64,000 nucleotides of DNA from Cryobacterium sp. SO2 (GTDB lineage Bacteria > Actinomycetota > Actinomycetes > Actinomycetales > Microbacteriaceae). The translations under genes were made by a program, and so were the position numbers. Position 1 is the first letter of the stretch. Every line of letters starts with the position of its first letter. Location of the stretch: contig NZ_CP117849.1 in the NCBI RefSeq assembly GCF_026151165.2, forward strand, positions 3,720,001 through 3,784,000, read 5' to 3'. The notes beneath the pieces were generated by a model. It ran no database searches and was not told where the DNA came from. It worked only from the letters and a program-made list of their open reading frames with translations. Positions 16,233 through 24,920 of the stretch are shown here, piece after piece.

Positions 16233-19200
16233 ATGACCCTCCTCGCTGCAGCATCCGCTTCCGGTGCGTCCTCCCCTTCCACCGATTCCGTCGATCCCGA
16301 TCTGAGCCAGGAGGCGATCGCCCTCGTGCGCCGGTGGCTGCGCGAGGCGTCGTCCGTCCCGGTCGACGCCTCCGGCGCCCAGCTGGCCGGAGTACTGAGG
16401 GACCCGCAGGGGCTCGATTTCACCGTCGGGTTCGTCGACGGCGTCGTGCGCCCCGAGGACCTCGCGGTGGCGGCCAGGACCCTGAAGTCGATCGCGCCGC
16501 GGGTGCCGGGCTTCCTCCCCGCCGCGCTGCGCGGAGCCGTCAAGGTCGGCGGCAGCATGGCACCGATCCTGCCCGGCGTGGTGGTGCCGATCGCCCGCGC
16601 GGTGCTGCGCAACATGGTCGGGCATCTGATCATCGACGCCACCGAGACCAAGCTCGGCCCGGCGATCGCGAAGATCAAGAAGGACGGCGTGCGGCTGAAC
16701 GTCAACCTGCTCGGCGAGGCGGTGCTCGGCGCAGGCGAGGCCGGGCGCCGGCTCGAGGGCACGCACCGGCTGCTCGCTCGCGACGACATCGACTACGTCT
16801 CGATCAAGGTCTCCGCCACCGTCGCCCCGCACAACCCCTGGGCCTTCGACCGTGCTGTCGCCGACATCGCCCTGGAGCTCACCCCGCTCTTCGCCCGGGC
16901 GGCCGCCGCCCCTGTGCCGAAGTTCATCAACCTCGACATGGAGGAGTACAAGGACCTCGACCTCACCATCGCGGTCTTCACCAGCATCCTCGACCGGCCG
17001 GAGTTCCTCCACCTCGAGGCCGGCATCGTGCTGCAGGCCTACCTCCCCGACGCGCTGGCGGCGATGATCCGGCTGCAGGACTGGAGCGCCGCCCGGCGCG
17101 CCCGCGGCGGAGCCGGCATCAAGGTGCGGCTCGTGAAAGGCGCCAACCTGCCGATGGAGCAGGTCGAGGCGTCTGTGCACGGCTGGCCCCTGGCCACCTG
17201 GAACACCAAGCAGGACTCGGACACCAACTACAAGCGCGTGGTCGACTACGCCCTGCACCCCGAACGCATCCGCAATGTGCGCCTGGGCGTCGCCGGTCAC
17301 AACCTCTTCGACGTCGCCTACTCCTGGCTGCTCGCGGGCCGCCGCGGCGTGCGCGCCGGCATCGAGTACGAGATGCTGCTCGGCATGGCGCAGGGCCAGG
17401 CCGAGGCCGTTCGCCGCGAGGTCGGTGCGCTGTTGCTCTATACGCCCGTCGTCTCGCCGACCGAATTCGATGTGGCGATCGCGTACCTCATCCGCCGCCT
17501 GGAGGAGGGCGCCTCCAGCGACAACTTCATGTCGGCGGTCTTCGAGCTGGACGAGAACGAGGCCCTGTTCGCGCGCGAGCAGGCGCGCTTCCTCGCCTCC
17601 ATCGCCGCCCTCGACGGCCGGGTGCCGGCCACGCACCGGGTTGCCGACCGGTTCGCGGCCTCGCCGCGGCCCACGGATGGCGCGTTCGCGAACACTCCGG
17701 ACACCGACCCGTCGGTCGCGGCGAACCGGGAGTGGGCGCAGGCGATCCTCGAACGGGTGCCCGCCTCCCGGCTCGGTCTGGCCACCGTCGAAGACGCCGG
17801 GGTGAACGACCCCGCCGAGCTCGACCGGATCGTGGCCGCCACCGCCGCGGCCGGCACCGCCTGGGGGCGGCTGCCCGGCGCCGAACGTGCCCGGCTGCTG
17901 CACCGCGTTGGCGAAGAACTCGAATTGCGTCGCGCCGACTTCCTCGAAGTGATGGCCGCCGAAGCGGGCAAAACCATCGACCAGGGCGACCCCGAGGTCT
18001 CGGAGGCCGTGGACTTCGCGCACTACTACGCCGACCTTGCCCGCGAACTCGACGACGTGGATGGCGCCACCTTCACCCCGGCCGCGCTCACCCTGATCAC
18101 CCCGCCGTGGAACTTTCCCGTTGCCATCCCCGCCGGCGGCGCGCTCGCCGCCCTCGCCGCCGGGTCGAGCGTGATCCTCAAGCCGGCCGCGCTCACCGCC
18201 CGCTGCGGTGCGATCATCGCAGAGGCCATCTGGGCGGCCGGGGTGCCCGCCGATGTGCTGCGCTTCATCCAGCTGGACGAAGACGACCTCGGCGCCCGGC
18301 TCGTGGCGCACCCGCAGGTCGACAGGGTGATCCTCACCGGCGCCTACGAGACTGCCGAGCTGTTCCGCTCCTTCCGGCCCGACCTGCCGTTGCTCGCCGA
18401 GACCAGCGGTAAGAACGCGATCATCGTGACGCCGTCGGCCGACCTCGACCTCGCGGTCAAGGACGTGGTCTCCTCGGCGTTCGGTCACGCCGGGCAGAAG
18501 TGCTCTGCGGCTTCCCTCGTGGTTCTGGTCGGGTCGGTCGCAACCTCGACCCGGTTCCGCACCCAGCTGCTCGACGCGGTCTCCTCGCTCACGGTCGGCT
18601 ACCCGGAGGACCCGGCCACCCAGATGGGCCCGATCATCGAACCGGCCGCCGGCAAGCTCCTCGCCGGCCTCACCACCCTGGGTGCCGGCGAACGGTGGCT
18701 GCTGCAGCCGCGTCGGCTCGACGACACCGGCCGCTCGTGGACGCCGGGCGTGCGCGACGGGGTCACCCGCGGCTCCGACTGCCACCGCACCGAGTACTTC
18801 GGCCCGATCCTGGGCATCATGACCGCCGCCACCCTCACCGAGGCGATCGCGATCGTCAACGACGTCGACTACGGGCTCACCTCGGGCCTGCACTCCCTCG
18901 ACCCGGGCGAGATCGGCCAGTGGCTCGGCAGCATCCAGGCGGGCAACCTCTATGTGAACCGGGGCATCACCGGTGCCATCGTGCGCCGCCAGCCCTTCGG
19001 CGGTTGGAAGAAGTCCGCTGTGGGCCCCGGAACCAAGGCCGGCGGTCCGAACTACCTCATCGGCTTGGGCTCCTGGTCACCGGCCACGGCCGAGACGGGC
19101 GCGGACGTCACCGACCCGCGCGTCGCCCGGCTGCTCGCCGCGGCCCGTGCGGAGCTGCCCGCCGCCAACGCCGCCAGTATCGAGCGCGCCGCCCGCAGCG

Positions 19201-19709
19201 ACGCGGCCGCCTGGGCCGCCAGGTTCGGATGCGCGGACGACGTCTCGCGACTGAGTATCGAGCGCAATGTGTTCCGCTACCTGCCCGTGGACAAGCCGAT
19301 GCTGGTGCGCCTCGCCGCCGGCGGCACGGTCGGCGCGTTGGCCCGCACTGTCGCAGCAGCCGCGCTCACCGGCACGCACATCACGGTCTCGAGCAGCACG
19401 CCTCTCACGGCCAGGTTGGCGTCCGCCATCGGCGCGATCGCCGACGAGGTCGCCGTGGAAGACGACGAGGCCTGGAACCGGCGGGTGGTCGACGTCGGCG
19501 GCGGCCGGCTGCGGTTGCTCGGCGCGAGCGCCACCGCCGTCACGGCCATCACGGCCGTCACCGGCGGGCGGCCCGACCTCGCGATCTACGCCAATCCGGC
19601 CACGGAGTCCGGGCGGATCGACCTGCTGCCGTTCCTGCGCGAGCAGGCCGTGGCCATCACCGCGCACCGATTCGGCACGCCCAACCACCTCACCGACGAC
19701 CTCATCTGA
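16233..19709 (+). CDS. putA: Bifunctional proline dehydrogenase / glutamate-semialdehyde dehydrogenase PutA
   Basis: A 1158-residue fusion that oxidises proline to glutamate. The FAD proline dehydrogenase domain spans roughly residues 80-480 (DYVSIKVSA, RLVKGANLPMEQ). The aldehyde dehydrogenase domain spans about 530-940 with TPPWNFPVAIP, the catalytic Glu723 (LLAETSGKN) and Cys757 (GQKCSAA). About 200 further C-terminal residues follow, a second truncated ALDH-like fold found in longer PutA proteins. There is no N-terminal ribbon-helix-helix domain, so it is not an autoregulatory trifunctional PutA. Control is probably by the divergent LysR. Confidence 0.95.
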   Translation: MTLLAAASASGASSPSTDSVDPDLSQEAIALVRRWLREASSVPVDASGAQLAGVLRDPQGLDFTVGFVDGVVRPEDLAVAARTLKSIAPRVPGFLPAALRGAVKVGGSMAPILPGVVVPIARAVLRNMVGHLIIDATETKLGPAIAKIKKDGVRLNVNLLGEAVLGAGEAGRRLEGTHRLLARDDIDYVSIKVSATVAPHNPWAFDRAVADIALELTPLFARAAAAPVPKFINLDMEEYKDLDLTIAVFTSILDRPEFLHLEAGIVLQAYLPDALAAMIRLQDWSAARRARGGAGIKVRLVKGANLPMEQVEASVHGWPLATWNTKQDSDTNYKRVVDYALHPERIRNVRLGVAGHNLFDVAYSWLLAGRRGVRAGIEYEMLLGMAQGQAEAVRREVGALLLYTPVVSPTEFDVAIAYLIRRLEEGASSDNFMSAVFELDENEALFAREQARFLASIAALDGRVPATHRVADRFAASPRPTDGAFANTPDTDPSVAANREWAQAILERVPASRLGLATVEDAGVNDPAELDRIVAATAAAGTAWGRLPGAERARLLHRVGEELELRRADFLEVMAAEAGKTIDQGDPEVSEAVDFAHYYADLARELDDVDGATFTPAALTLITPPWNFPVAIPAGGALAALAAGSSVILKPAALTARCGAIIAEAIWAAGVPADVLRFIQLDEDDLGARLVAHPQVDRVILTGAYETAELFRSFRPDLPLLAETSGKNAIIVTPSADLDLAVKDVVSSAFGHAGQKCSAASLVVLVGSVATSTRFRTQLLDAVSSLTVGYPEDPATQMGPIIEPAAGKLLAGLTTLGAGERWLLQPRRLDDTGRSWTPGVRDGVTRGSDCHRTEYFGPILGIMTAATLTEAIAIVNDVDYGLTSGLHSLDPGEIGQWLGSIQAGNLYVNRGITGAIVRRQPFGGWKKSAVGPGTKAGGPNYLIGLGSWSPATAETGADVTDPRVARLLAAARAELPAANAASIERAARSDAAAWAARFGCADDVSRLSIERNVFRYLPVDKPMLVRLAAGGTVGALARTVAAAALTGTHITVSSSTPLTARLASAIGAIADEVAVEDDEAWNRRVVDVGGGRLRLLGASATAVTAITAVTGGRPDLAIYANPATESGRIDLLPFLREQAVAITAHRFGTPNHLTDDLI

Positions 19710-19759
19710 GTAACAGCGGTGGGCGCAGCCGGAATCTGCTTGAATTTCTTTCACGAGAT

Positions 19760-19786
19760 TGTCGATCAGACGAGGCCCCGTTCGAC
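19760..19786 (+). promoter_or_regulatory. Putative ECF42-dependent promoter
   Basis: TGTCGA (19760-19765) and CGAC (19783-19786) are separated by 17 bp upstream of the DGPF/YciI gene. These match the -35 and -10 elements known for ECF42 sigma factors, whose gene is directly downstream. This implies autoregulation of the two-gene unit. Confidence 0.55.
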
Positions 19787-19834
19787 GCGATAGTGAGGGG
19801 ACGCATCCGGCGCCCCAGGAGTGAGGAGAATCCG

Positions 19835-20260
19835 ATGAAGTACATGCTGATCATGCGAGCAACAGACGCCGCCCGCCAGGACTACGAGAAGGCGGACTTC
19901 ACCGAGATCATCGAGAAGATGGGCGCATACAACGAGGCCCTGTTGAAGGCCGGCGTGATGCTCGCCGGTGACGGCCTCGCCGACTCGATGGCCGACAACT
20001 TCGTTGTGGACTTCTCCGCGGAGACCCCCATCGTGACCGACGGCCCCTACGGCGAAACCCACGAGCTCTTCAGCGGCTTCTGGATGATCCAGGTCGCCTC
20101 GAAGGAGGAGGCGGTGGAGTGGGCCAGCCGCTGCCCGCTCGGCCCCGGGTCGAAGCTCGAGGTGCGCCGGGTCACCGAGATGAGCGACTTCGGCGAGTTC
20201 GCCGACAACCCGGTTCTGCAGCAGCAGGAGACCTGGCGCGCGGAGAGCGGCCAGGTCTAG
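19835..20260 (+). CDS. YciI/DGPF-domain protein
   Basis: A 141-residue YCII-related protein. The motif TDGPYGE corresponds to the DGPF signature (with Tyr for Phe). The ATG follows GAGGAGA; the frame is open far upstream, but that part is a shadow of putA. DGPF proteins are encoded beside ECF42 sigma factors in many actinobacteria, and this gene ends 27 bp before such a sigma factor. The biochemical activity of the family is not established. Confidence 0.88.
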   Translation: MKYMLIMRATDAARQDYEKADFTEIIEKMGAYNEALLKAGVMLAGDGLADSMADNFVVDFSAETPIVTDGPYGETHELFSGFWMIQVASKEEAVEWASRCPLGPGSKLEVRRVTEMSDFGEFADNPVLQQQETWRAESGQV

Positions 20261-20287
20261 CGCGGCCACGGCGGGCGGGCCGGGGCC

Positions 20288-21523
20288 ATGGCCGACGTGC
20301 GGAGGACCGTTGAGGCGGTCTGGCGCATCGAGAGCGCCCGGATCGTCGCCACGCTCGCCAAGATGACCGGCGACGTGGCTCTGGCCGAGGACCTCGCCCA
20401 GGAGGCCGTCGTGGACGCGCTCCGGCAGTGGCCGGAGTCCGGCATCCCCGAGAACCCGGGTGCCTGGCTCACGGCCGTGGCCAAGCGCAAGGCGATCGAC
20501 ACCTGGCGGCGGCGCGAGCGCCTCGATGACAGGTACCAGGCGATCGCCCACGACCTGGCGGCGAGCCCGAGCGTGGATCCGGCTGCCTGGCAGCCGATCG
20601 ACGACGATGTGCTGCGCCTGGTCTTCATCGCCTGCCACCCCGTCATCGCCCGCGAAGCCCAGGTGGCGTTGACGCTGCGCATGATCGGCGGCCTCAGCAC
20701 CGAGGAGATCGCGCGGTTGTTCCTGGTGCCGGTCGCCACCATCCAGCAGCGCATCGTGCGGGCCAAGAAGACCCTTACCGCCGCGAAGGTGCCGTTCGAG
20801 GTGCCGGACCCGAGCGAGTGGCGGGCCCGGATCGGCTCGGTGCTCGGCGTGGTCTACCTCATCTTCACCGAGGGCTACGCGGCCACATCCGGCGACACCT
20901 GGATGCGCACCGATCTCGCGAATGAGGCGCTCCGGCTGGGCCGGGTGCTGGCCGGTCTCACCCCGCGGGAGCCGGAGGTGCACGCGCTCGTGGCCCTGAT
21001 GGAGCTGCAGGCATCCAGGTTCGCCGCCCGCGTGCGCCCGGATGGCACCCCCATCCTGCTGGCCGACCAGGACCGCGCCCGCTGGGATCGCGCGCAGATC
21101 GGTCGTGGCCGGGCGGCCCTCGCGCGGGCGGATGCGCTGGGCCGCGGTCGGGGCAGCTACGCGCTGCAGGCCGCGATCGCCGAGTGCCACGCCATCGCCC
21201 CGACCATCGACGACACCGACTGGGCCCGGATCGTGCTGCTCTACGAGGCCCTCGGCCGCCTCGCGCCGAACCCGGTCGTCGACCTCAACCGGGCCGTCGC
21301 GGTGTCGATGGCGACCGGGCCGGCATCCGCCCTGCGCATCGTGGAGGGCCTGGCCGCCGACGGCGCCCTGCGCGGCTCGCCGTTGCTGCCCAGCGTGCGG
21401 GGTGAGCTGCTGGCGCGGCTCGGCCGCGCCGAGGAGGCGCGCTCGGAGTTCGTCACGGCCGCGGGTCTCACCGCGAACACGCGGGAGCGCGGCGTCCTCC
21501 TCGCGAAGGCCGCCGCGCTCTGA
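20288..21523 (+). CDS. ECF sigma factor, ECF42 group
   Basis: A 411-residue extracytoplasmic-function-type sigma factor. Region 2 is at about residues 15-80 (LAEDLAQEAVVDALRQWP), region 4 at about 120-165 (STEEIARLFLVPVATIQQRI), followed by a long C-terminal TPR-like extension of more than 200 residues that defines ECF42. No anti-sigma gene is adjacent; in this group the C-terminal extension is thought to control activity. It probably directs transcription of the preceding DGPF gene. Confidence 0.92.
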   Translation: MADVRRTVEAVWRIESARIVATLAKMTGDVALAEDLAQEAVVDALRQWPESGIPENPGAWLTAVAKRKAIDTWRRRERLDDRYQAIAHDLAASPSVDPAAWQPIDDDVLRLVFIACHPVIAREAQVALTLRMIGGLSTEEIARLFLVPVATIQQRIVRAKKTLTAAKVPFEVPDPSEWRARIGSVLGVVYLIFTEGYAATSGDTWMRTDLANEALRLGRVLAGLTPREPEVHALVALMELQASRFAARVRPDGTPILLADQDRARWDRAQIGRGRAALARADALGRGRGSYALQAAIAECHAIAPTIDDTDWARIVLLYEALGRLAPNPVVDLNRAVAVSMATGPASALRIVEGLAADGALRGSPLLPSVRGELLARLGRAEEARSEFVTAAGLTANTRERGVLLAKAAAL

Positions 21524-21545
21524 GGCACCGTCTGTGCCGGTGGGC

Positions 21546-22382
21546 TCAGCGCACCGATTTGCGCTCGTACAGGGCCATCGACCAGACAAACCCACCCACC
21601 GCGATCACGATGCACCAGGCGATCGCGAACACCGGGCTCCAGCCGAGCGGGGTACCGAGCAGCAGCCCCCGGATAGTTTCGATGAACGGGGTGAACGGCT
21701 GGTAGTCCGCAAACCACTGCATCCACTGCGGCATCGAGTCGGTCGGCACGAATCCACTGCCGAGCAGCGGCAGGAGGGTGAGCAAGAGCGGCAGGTTGCT
21801 CGCCGTCTCAACCGATTTCGATTGCATGCCCATGCCCACCGCCAGCCAACTGATCGAATAGGAGATGAAAACGATCAACCCGGCGAAGGCGAGCCACTGG
21901 ATCGGGCCGGCGGTGGGACGGAAGCCGATCAACAGGCCTACCGCGAGAACGAGGACGACCGCGATGATCGCCTGGATGGTGTTGCCGATCACGTGCCCGG
22001 CCAGCACCGCCGTGCGGGAGATGGCCATGGTGCGGAACCGGGCGGTGATGCCCTCGGTCATGTCCATCGAGACCGTGGTCGCCGTGCCGCCGGCGGTGCC
22101 CGCGATGGTGATGGCCAGGATGCCGGGCATGACGTAGGCGAGGTAGGCGTTCCGTCCGGCCGCCGGGTCCACACCGGGCAGCCCGGCACCGAGGGTGCCG
22201 CCGAAGACGTACACGAACAGCAGCAGGGCAACCACCGGTCCCACGATGGTGAACATCGACAGGCCCGGATAGCGCACCATGTGCAGCAGATTGCGGCGCA
22301 GCATGGTGATCGAGTCGGCCAGGACGTGCGACTGACGGCGGGCAACCGGCACACTCTGGCGCTGGGGGGCGATGGTGGTCAT
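21546..22382 (-). CDS. ABC-2 type exporter permease (DrrB-like)
   Basis: A 278-residue membrane protein with six predicted segments and the ABC-2 signature region around SWLAVGMGMQSKSVETAS. Its ATG overlaps the stop of the ATP-binding protein by 4 bases. It is the last gene of the HicB-like/DUF4097/ABC operon and converges with the ECF42 gene, 22 bp apart. Substrate unknown; DrrAB-like pairs export lipophilic drugs or lipids. Confidence 0.9.
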   Translation of the reverse strand: MTTIAPQRQSVPVARRQSHVLADSITMLRRNLLHMVRYPGLSMFTIVGPVVALLLFVYVFGGTLGAGLPGVDPAAGRNAYLAYVMPGILAITIAGTAGGTATTVSMDMTEGITARFRTMAISRTAVLAGHVIGNTIQAIIAVVLVLAVGLLIGFRPTAGPIQWLAFAGLIVFISYSISWLAVGMGMQSKSVETASNLPLLLTLLPLLGSGFVPTDSMPQWMQWFADYQPFTPFIETIRGLLLGTPLGWSPVFAIAWCIVIAVGGFVWSMALYERKSVR

Positions 22383-23341
22383 GACGGGGATCCTTTCGTG
22401 TCGGTCGGGCCGGATGGCTCCGTCACGCCGGTCAGGGCGAAGAACACGTCATCGAGGTCCGGGGTGTGGATGCTGAGATCGTCGATCTCGAGGTTGGCCG
22501 CATCAAGGCGATCGAGTACGGCGCGCAGCGTTCCGACGCCGCCGCCGCTGGGCACGGTGAGCTCGAGGGCGGCGTTGTCGCGCGCTGACTCGTCGAGCAG
22601 GCGGGCCGCGGAGTCGAGCGCCGCGGCATCGCGAAAGCGAAGCCGGATGTGGCCACCGGGCACGAGCCGCTTGAGCTCGTCGGGGGTGCCCTCGGCCACG
22701 ATCCGGCCACCGTCGAGCACGGCGATGCGGTCGGCGAGCCGGTCCGCCTCCTCGAGGTGTTGTGTGGTGAGCAGCACGGTGCTGCCGTCTGCGACCAGGC
22801 CACGCACGATGTCCCACATCGTGTGGCGGCTGCGCGGATCCAGGCCCGTAGTGGGCTCGTCGAGGAAGATCACGCTCGGGGTGGCGACCAGGGTCATCGC
22901 GAGGTCGAGGCGGCGGCGCATGCCGCCGGAGTAGGTGGCGAGGGGCTTGCGGGCCGCTTCGACGAGGTCGAACTGCTCGAGCAGCTCGGCCGTGCGCGCC
23001 TTGGCGCGCTTCGGCGCGAAGTGGCGCAGCCGGGCCATCAGCAGCAGGTTCTCCTCGCCCGAGAGCAGGCCGTCGACGGCGGAGAACTGGCCGGTGAGGC
23101 CGATGGCGGCGCGCACGTCGTCGTGGTCGCGCACGACATCGCATCCGTTCACGAGTGCGGTGCCGCCGTCTGGCCGCAGGAGCGTGGACAGGATGTGTAC
23201 GGTTGTGGTCTTGCCGGCGCCGTTCGGCCCGAGCAGCGCCGTGACGGTGCCCGCGCTCACGGAGAGGTCGATGCCGTCGAGCACGAGTGTGGAGCCGTAG
23301 GACTTGCGCAGCCCGTGGAGTTGGATCGCTGGGGTGTTCAT
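22379..23341 (-). CDS. ABC exporter ATP-binding protein (DrrA-like)
   Basis: A 320-residue ATPase: Walker A GPNGAGKTT (about 38-46), signature YSGGMRRR, Walker B IFLDEPTTGLDP, and a C-terminal DrrA-type extension of about 90 residues. The start follows AAGGGAA. It is coupled to the permease by ATGA. It lies 60 bp after the DUF4097 gene, in a gap holding a 15-bp tandem duplication. Confidence 0.92.
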   Translation of the reverse strand: MNTPAIQLHGLRKSYGSTLVLDGIDLSVSAGTVTALLGPNGAGKTTTVHILSTLLRPDGGTALVNGCDVVRDHDDVRAAIGLTGQFSAVDGLLSGEENLLLMARLRHFAPKRAKARTAELLEQFDLVEAARKPLATYSGGMRRRLDLAMTLVATPSVIFLDEPTTGLDPRSRHTMWDIVRGLVADGSTVLLTTQHLEEADRLADRIAVLDGGRIVAEGTPDELKRLVPGGHIRLRFRDAAALDSAARLLDESARDNAALELTVPSGGGVGTLRAVLDRLDAANLEIDDLSIHTPDLDDVFFALTGVTEPSGPTDTKGSPS

Positions 23342-23375
23342 GTTCGCCGTTCCCTTCTGGTGGATGACTGGATGG

Positions 23376-23405
23376 TGCGGGAGGTGTCAGTGCGGGAGGT
23401 GTCAG
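23376..23405. repeat. 15-bp tandem duplication at a stop codon
   Basis: TGCGGGAGGTGTCAG occurs twice back to back (23376-23390 and 23391-23405). The second copy contains the stop codon of the DUF4097 gene. Confidence 0.85.
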
Positions 23406-24247
23406 TGCGCGCGCTGCACGGTGATGTCGCCCCACTGGGTGCGGGCGCGCACGACGACGGTCTGTTCGGACGGGTCAGGGGCGCTGTCGGCGCCGAGCTG
23501 GTTGCGCACGTGGCCGTCTTTCGAGGCCAGGTCGAGCCAGGCGGGCACGCCTTGCCGCACCCCGATGGTGACCTGTCCGAAACCGCTCTCGACCTGGATG
23601 GAGCCGCTCGAGACGTCACGCAGTTGCATGCTGCCGTACGCGGTCTTGGCTGAGACGGAGGCGAGGGCCGTGGTGATCTCGAGGTCGCCGTAGGACAGCT
23701 TGGCGTCGAGGTCACCGCCGGATTCGCCGACCTGGATGCTGCCGTGCGAGGCCTTGAGGATCGAGTCTCCGGTCACGGTGCCGACCCGGATCTGACCGTG
23801 GTCGGCTGTGATCTCGATCGAGCCGTCGGCCGTGCCCAGGGTCACGTTGCCGTGGCCGGCCCGCAGCCAGAGGTCGCCTGTGGCGTCGACCTCGACGGGG
23901 CCGGTCGAGCTCTTGATACGGGTGGCGCCGAGGGCGCCGAGGGAGCGCATGCTGCCGGCGGCGATCTCGGCGGTGAGCCGCGAGCCCGTCGGCAGCTCAA
24001 TGGTCACATCCACCGACTCGGTCGGCCCGATCCAGCTGAAGCGCGGCTTCGGTCCGGTGATGGTGAGCCGCCGGCCGTCGAACTCGACTCTGGTCTCCTC
24101 GGCGCCGCGGCGGTCGACGGGCTTCGCCGGGTTGGTCGGTAAGACAGTCACGACGGTGTCGGCCCGGTCACTGGCGATGACGTCGATGGCACCGACCGGC
24201 AGGTTGATGGCCAGGTCGATGGGGGCGGGGGTGGGGTAAGTAGGCAT
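23402..24247 (-). CDS. DUF4097-family beta-repeat protein
   Basis: A 281-residue protein of the DUF4097 (putative adhesin) family: regularly repeating short strands such as DGSIEITADHGQIRVG and ASHGSIQVGES suggest a beta-helix or solenoid. No signal peptide or anchor is seen, so it is probably cytoplasmic. Start follows GGGAAG. It lies between the HicB-like regulator and the ABC exporter, an arrangement I recognise from other actinobacteria, where DUF4097 proteins accompany stress-responsive exporters. The molecular role is unknown. Confidence 0.85.
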   Translation of the reverse strand: MPTYPTPAPIDLAINLPVGAIDVIASDRADTVVTVLPTNPAKPVDRRGAEETRVEFDGRRLTITGPKPRFSWIGPTESVDVTIELPTGSRLTAEIAAGSMRSLGALGATRIKSSTGPVEVDATGDLWLRAGHGNVTLGTADGSIEITADHGQIRVGTVTGDSILKASHGSIQVGESGGDLDAKLSYGDLEITTALASVSAKTAYGSMQLRDVSSGSIQVESGFGQVTIGVRQGVPAWLDLASKDGHVRNQLGADSAPDPSEQTVVVRARTQWGDITVQRAH

Positions 24248-24324
24248 GCTGACGCTTCCCTTTCTGTGGGCTCGTTCGGTCAGCCCTGCGGGTGCGCGGG
24301 GCCGGTGGTGCCGGGATGGGTGCC

Positions 24325-24813
24325 TTAGCGCGCCCAGCCTGCGAAGTTGTCGCCGGTACGGAGCGTGCGCTGCGCCGACCGTCTCTGTTTGGGCTGCAGG
24401 GCGGCGGCGACCGCGCGCACCAGCCAGGTGTTCACCGAGAGTCCGTCGGCGGCGGCCGCGTCGTCCACCCGCGCTTTGAGGGCATCCGGCAAGCGAAGGG
24501 TGGTACGCGAGGTGCTCGCGTCGTCGAGATCGACGGATGCGGCGGGCCGTTCGTCGGTGTCCGGCTCGGTGTTGGGCAGGGTGACCACGAATTCGATCTC
24601 GCGCCCGCGCAGTCGCAGGTCGACCGATCCCGGTGCGAGGTCGCGGGTGATCTCGCCGGCCGCGGCAGACAAGACGTCGAGCAGCACGAGCCGGGTCGCA
24701 GAATCCAGGCCGGCGGCCAGCCGCTCGGCGGCGGCGCGGGTGTCGTCGGTGCCGTTCTCGGCGGCATCCACCAGCTGACGCTGCAGGTCGGTCACGTACT
24801 GTCCAAGTTCCAT
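24325..24813 (-). CDS. HicB-like ribbon-helix-helix regulator
   Basis: A 162-residue protein whose C-terminal part (TTLRLPDALKARVDDAAAADG followed by SVNTWLVRAVAAALQ) is a ribbon-helix-helix domain of the HicB/Arc type; the N-terminal 90 residues form a helical region (LGQYVTDLQRQLVDAAEN) of unknown role. I start at the ATG at 24813; the longer frame would read through the palindrome upstream. No HicA toxin is adjacent, so it is more likely a transcriptional regulator than an antitoxin. It heads the operon with DUF4097 and the ABC exporter and probably binds the repeats at 24824-24885. Confidence 0.75.
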   Translation of the reverse strand: MELGQYVTDLQRQLVDAAENGTDDTRAAAERLAAGLDSATRLVLLDVLSAAAGEITRDLAPGSVDLRLRGREIEFVVTLPNTEPDTDERPAASVDLDDASTSRTTLRLPDALKARVDDAAAADGLSVNTWLVRAVAAALQPKQRRSAQRTLRTGDNFAGWAR

Positions 24814-24823
24814 ATCATCATCA

Positions 24824-24885
24824 TGACACCACAGTGGTGTCACGTCAACGCCAAATGGTGTCATTTTTGCTGAATCGTGGTGTCA
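24824..24885. promoter_or_regulatory. Phased TGGTGTCA operator repeats
   Basis: A 19-bp perfect palindrome (24824-24842) made of TGACACCAC and GTGGTGTCA around one A is followed by two more TGGTGTCA half-sites. The three TGGTGTCA units begin at 24835, 24856 and 24878, spaced 21 and 22 bp, two helical turns each. They lie between the HicB-like gene and the divergent PLP enzyme, and suit cooperative ribbon-helix-helix binding. Confidence 0.75.
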
Positions 24886-24920
24886 AGTCGGCGTGCCAGG
24901 CCGACTGCAAGACTGAGGGC

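Noticed and set aside
16110..18893. A very long open frame (over 900 codons) on the minus strand across putA
   Set aside because: It is a shadow frame caused by high GC and strong third-position bias; the translation is low-complexity Gly/Arg/Val/His and covers the clear putA gene.
24325..24813. A HicAB toxin-antitoxin system
   Set aside because: The ribbon-helix-helix part resembles HicB but no HicA-like toxin is adjacent on either strand.
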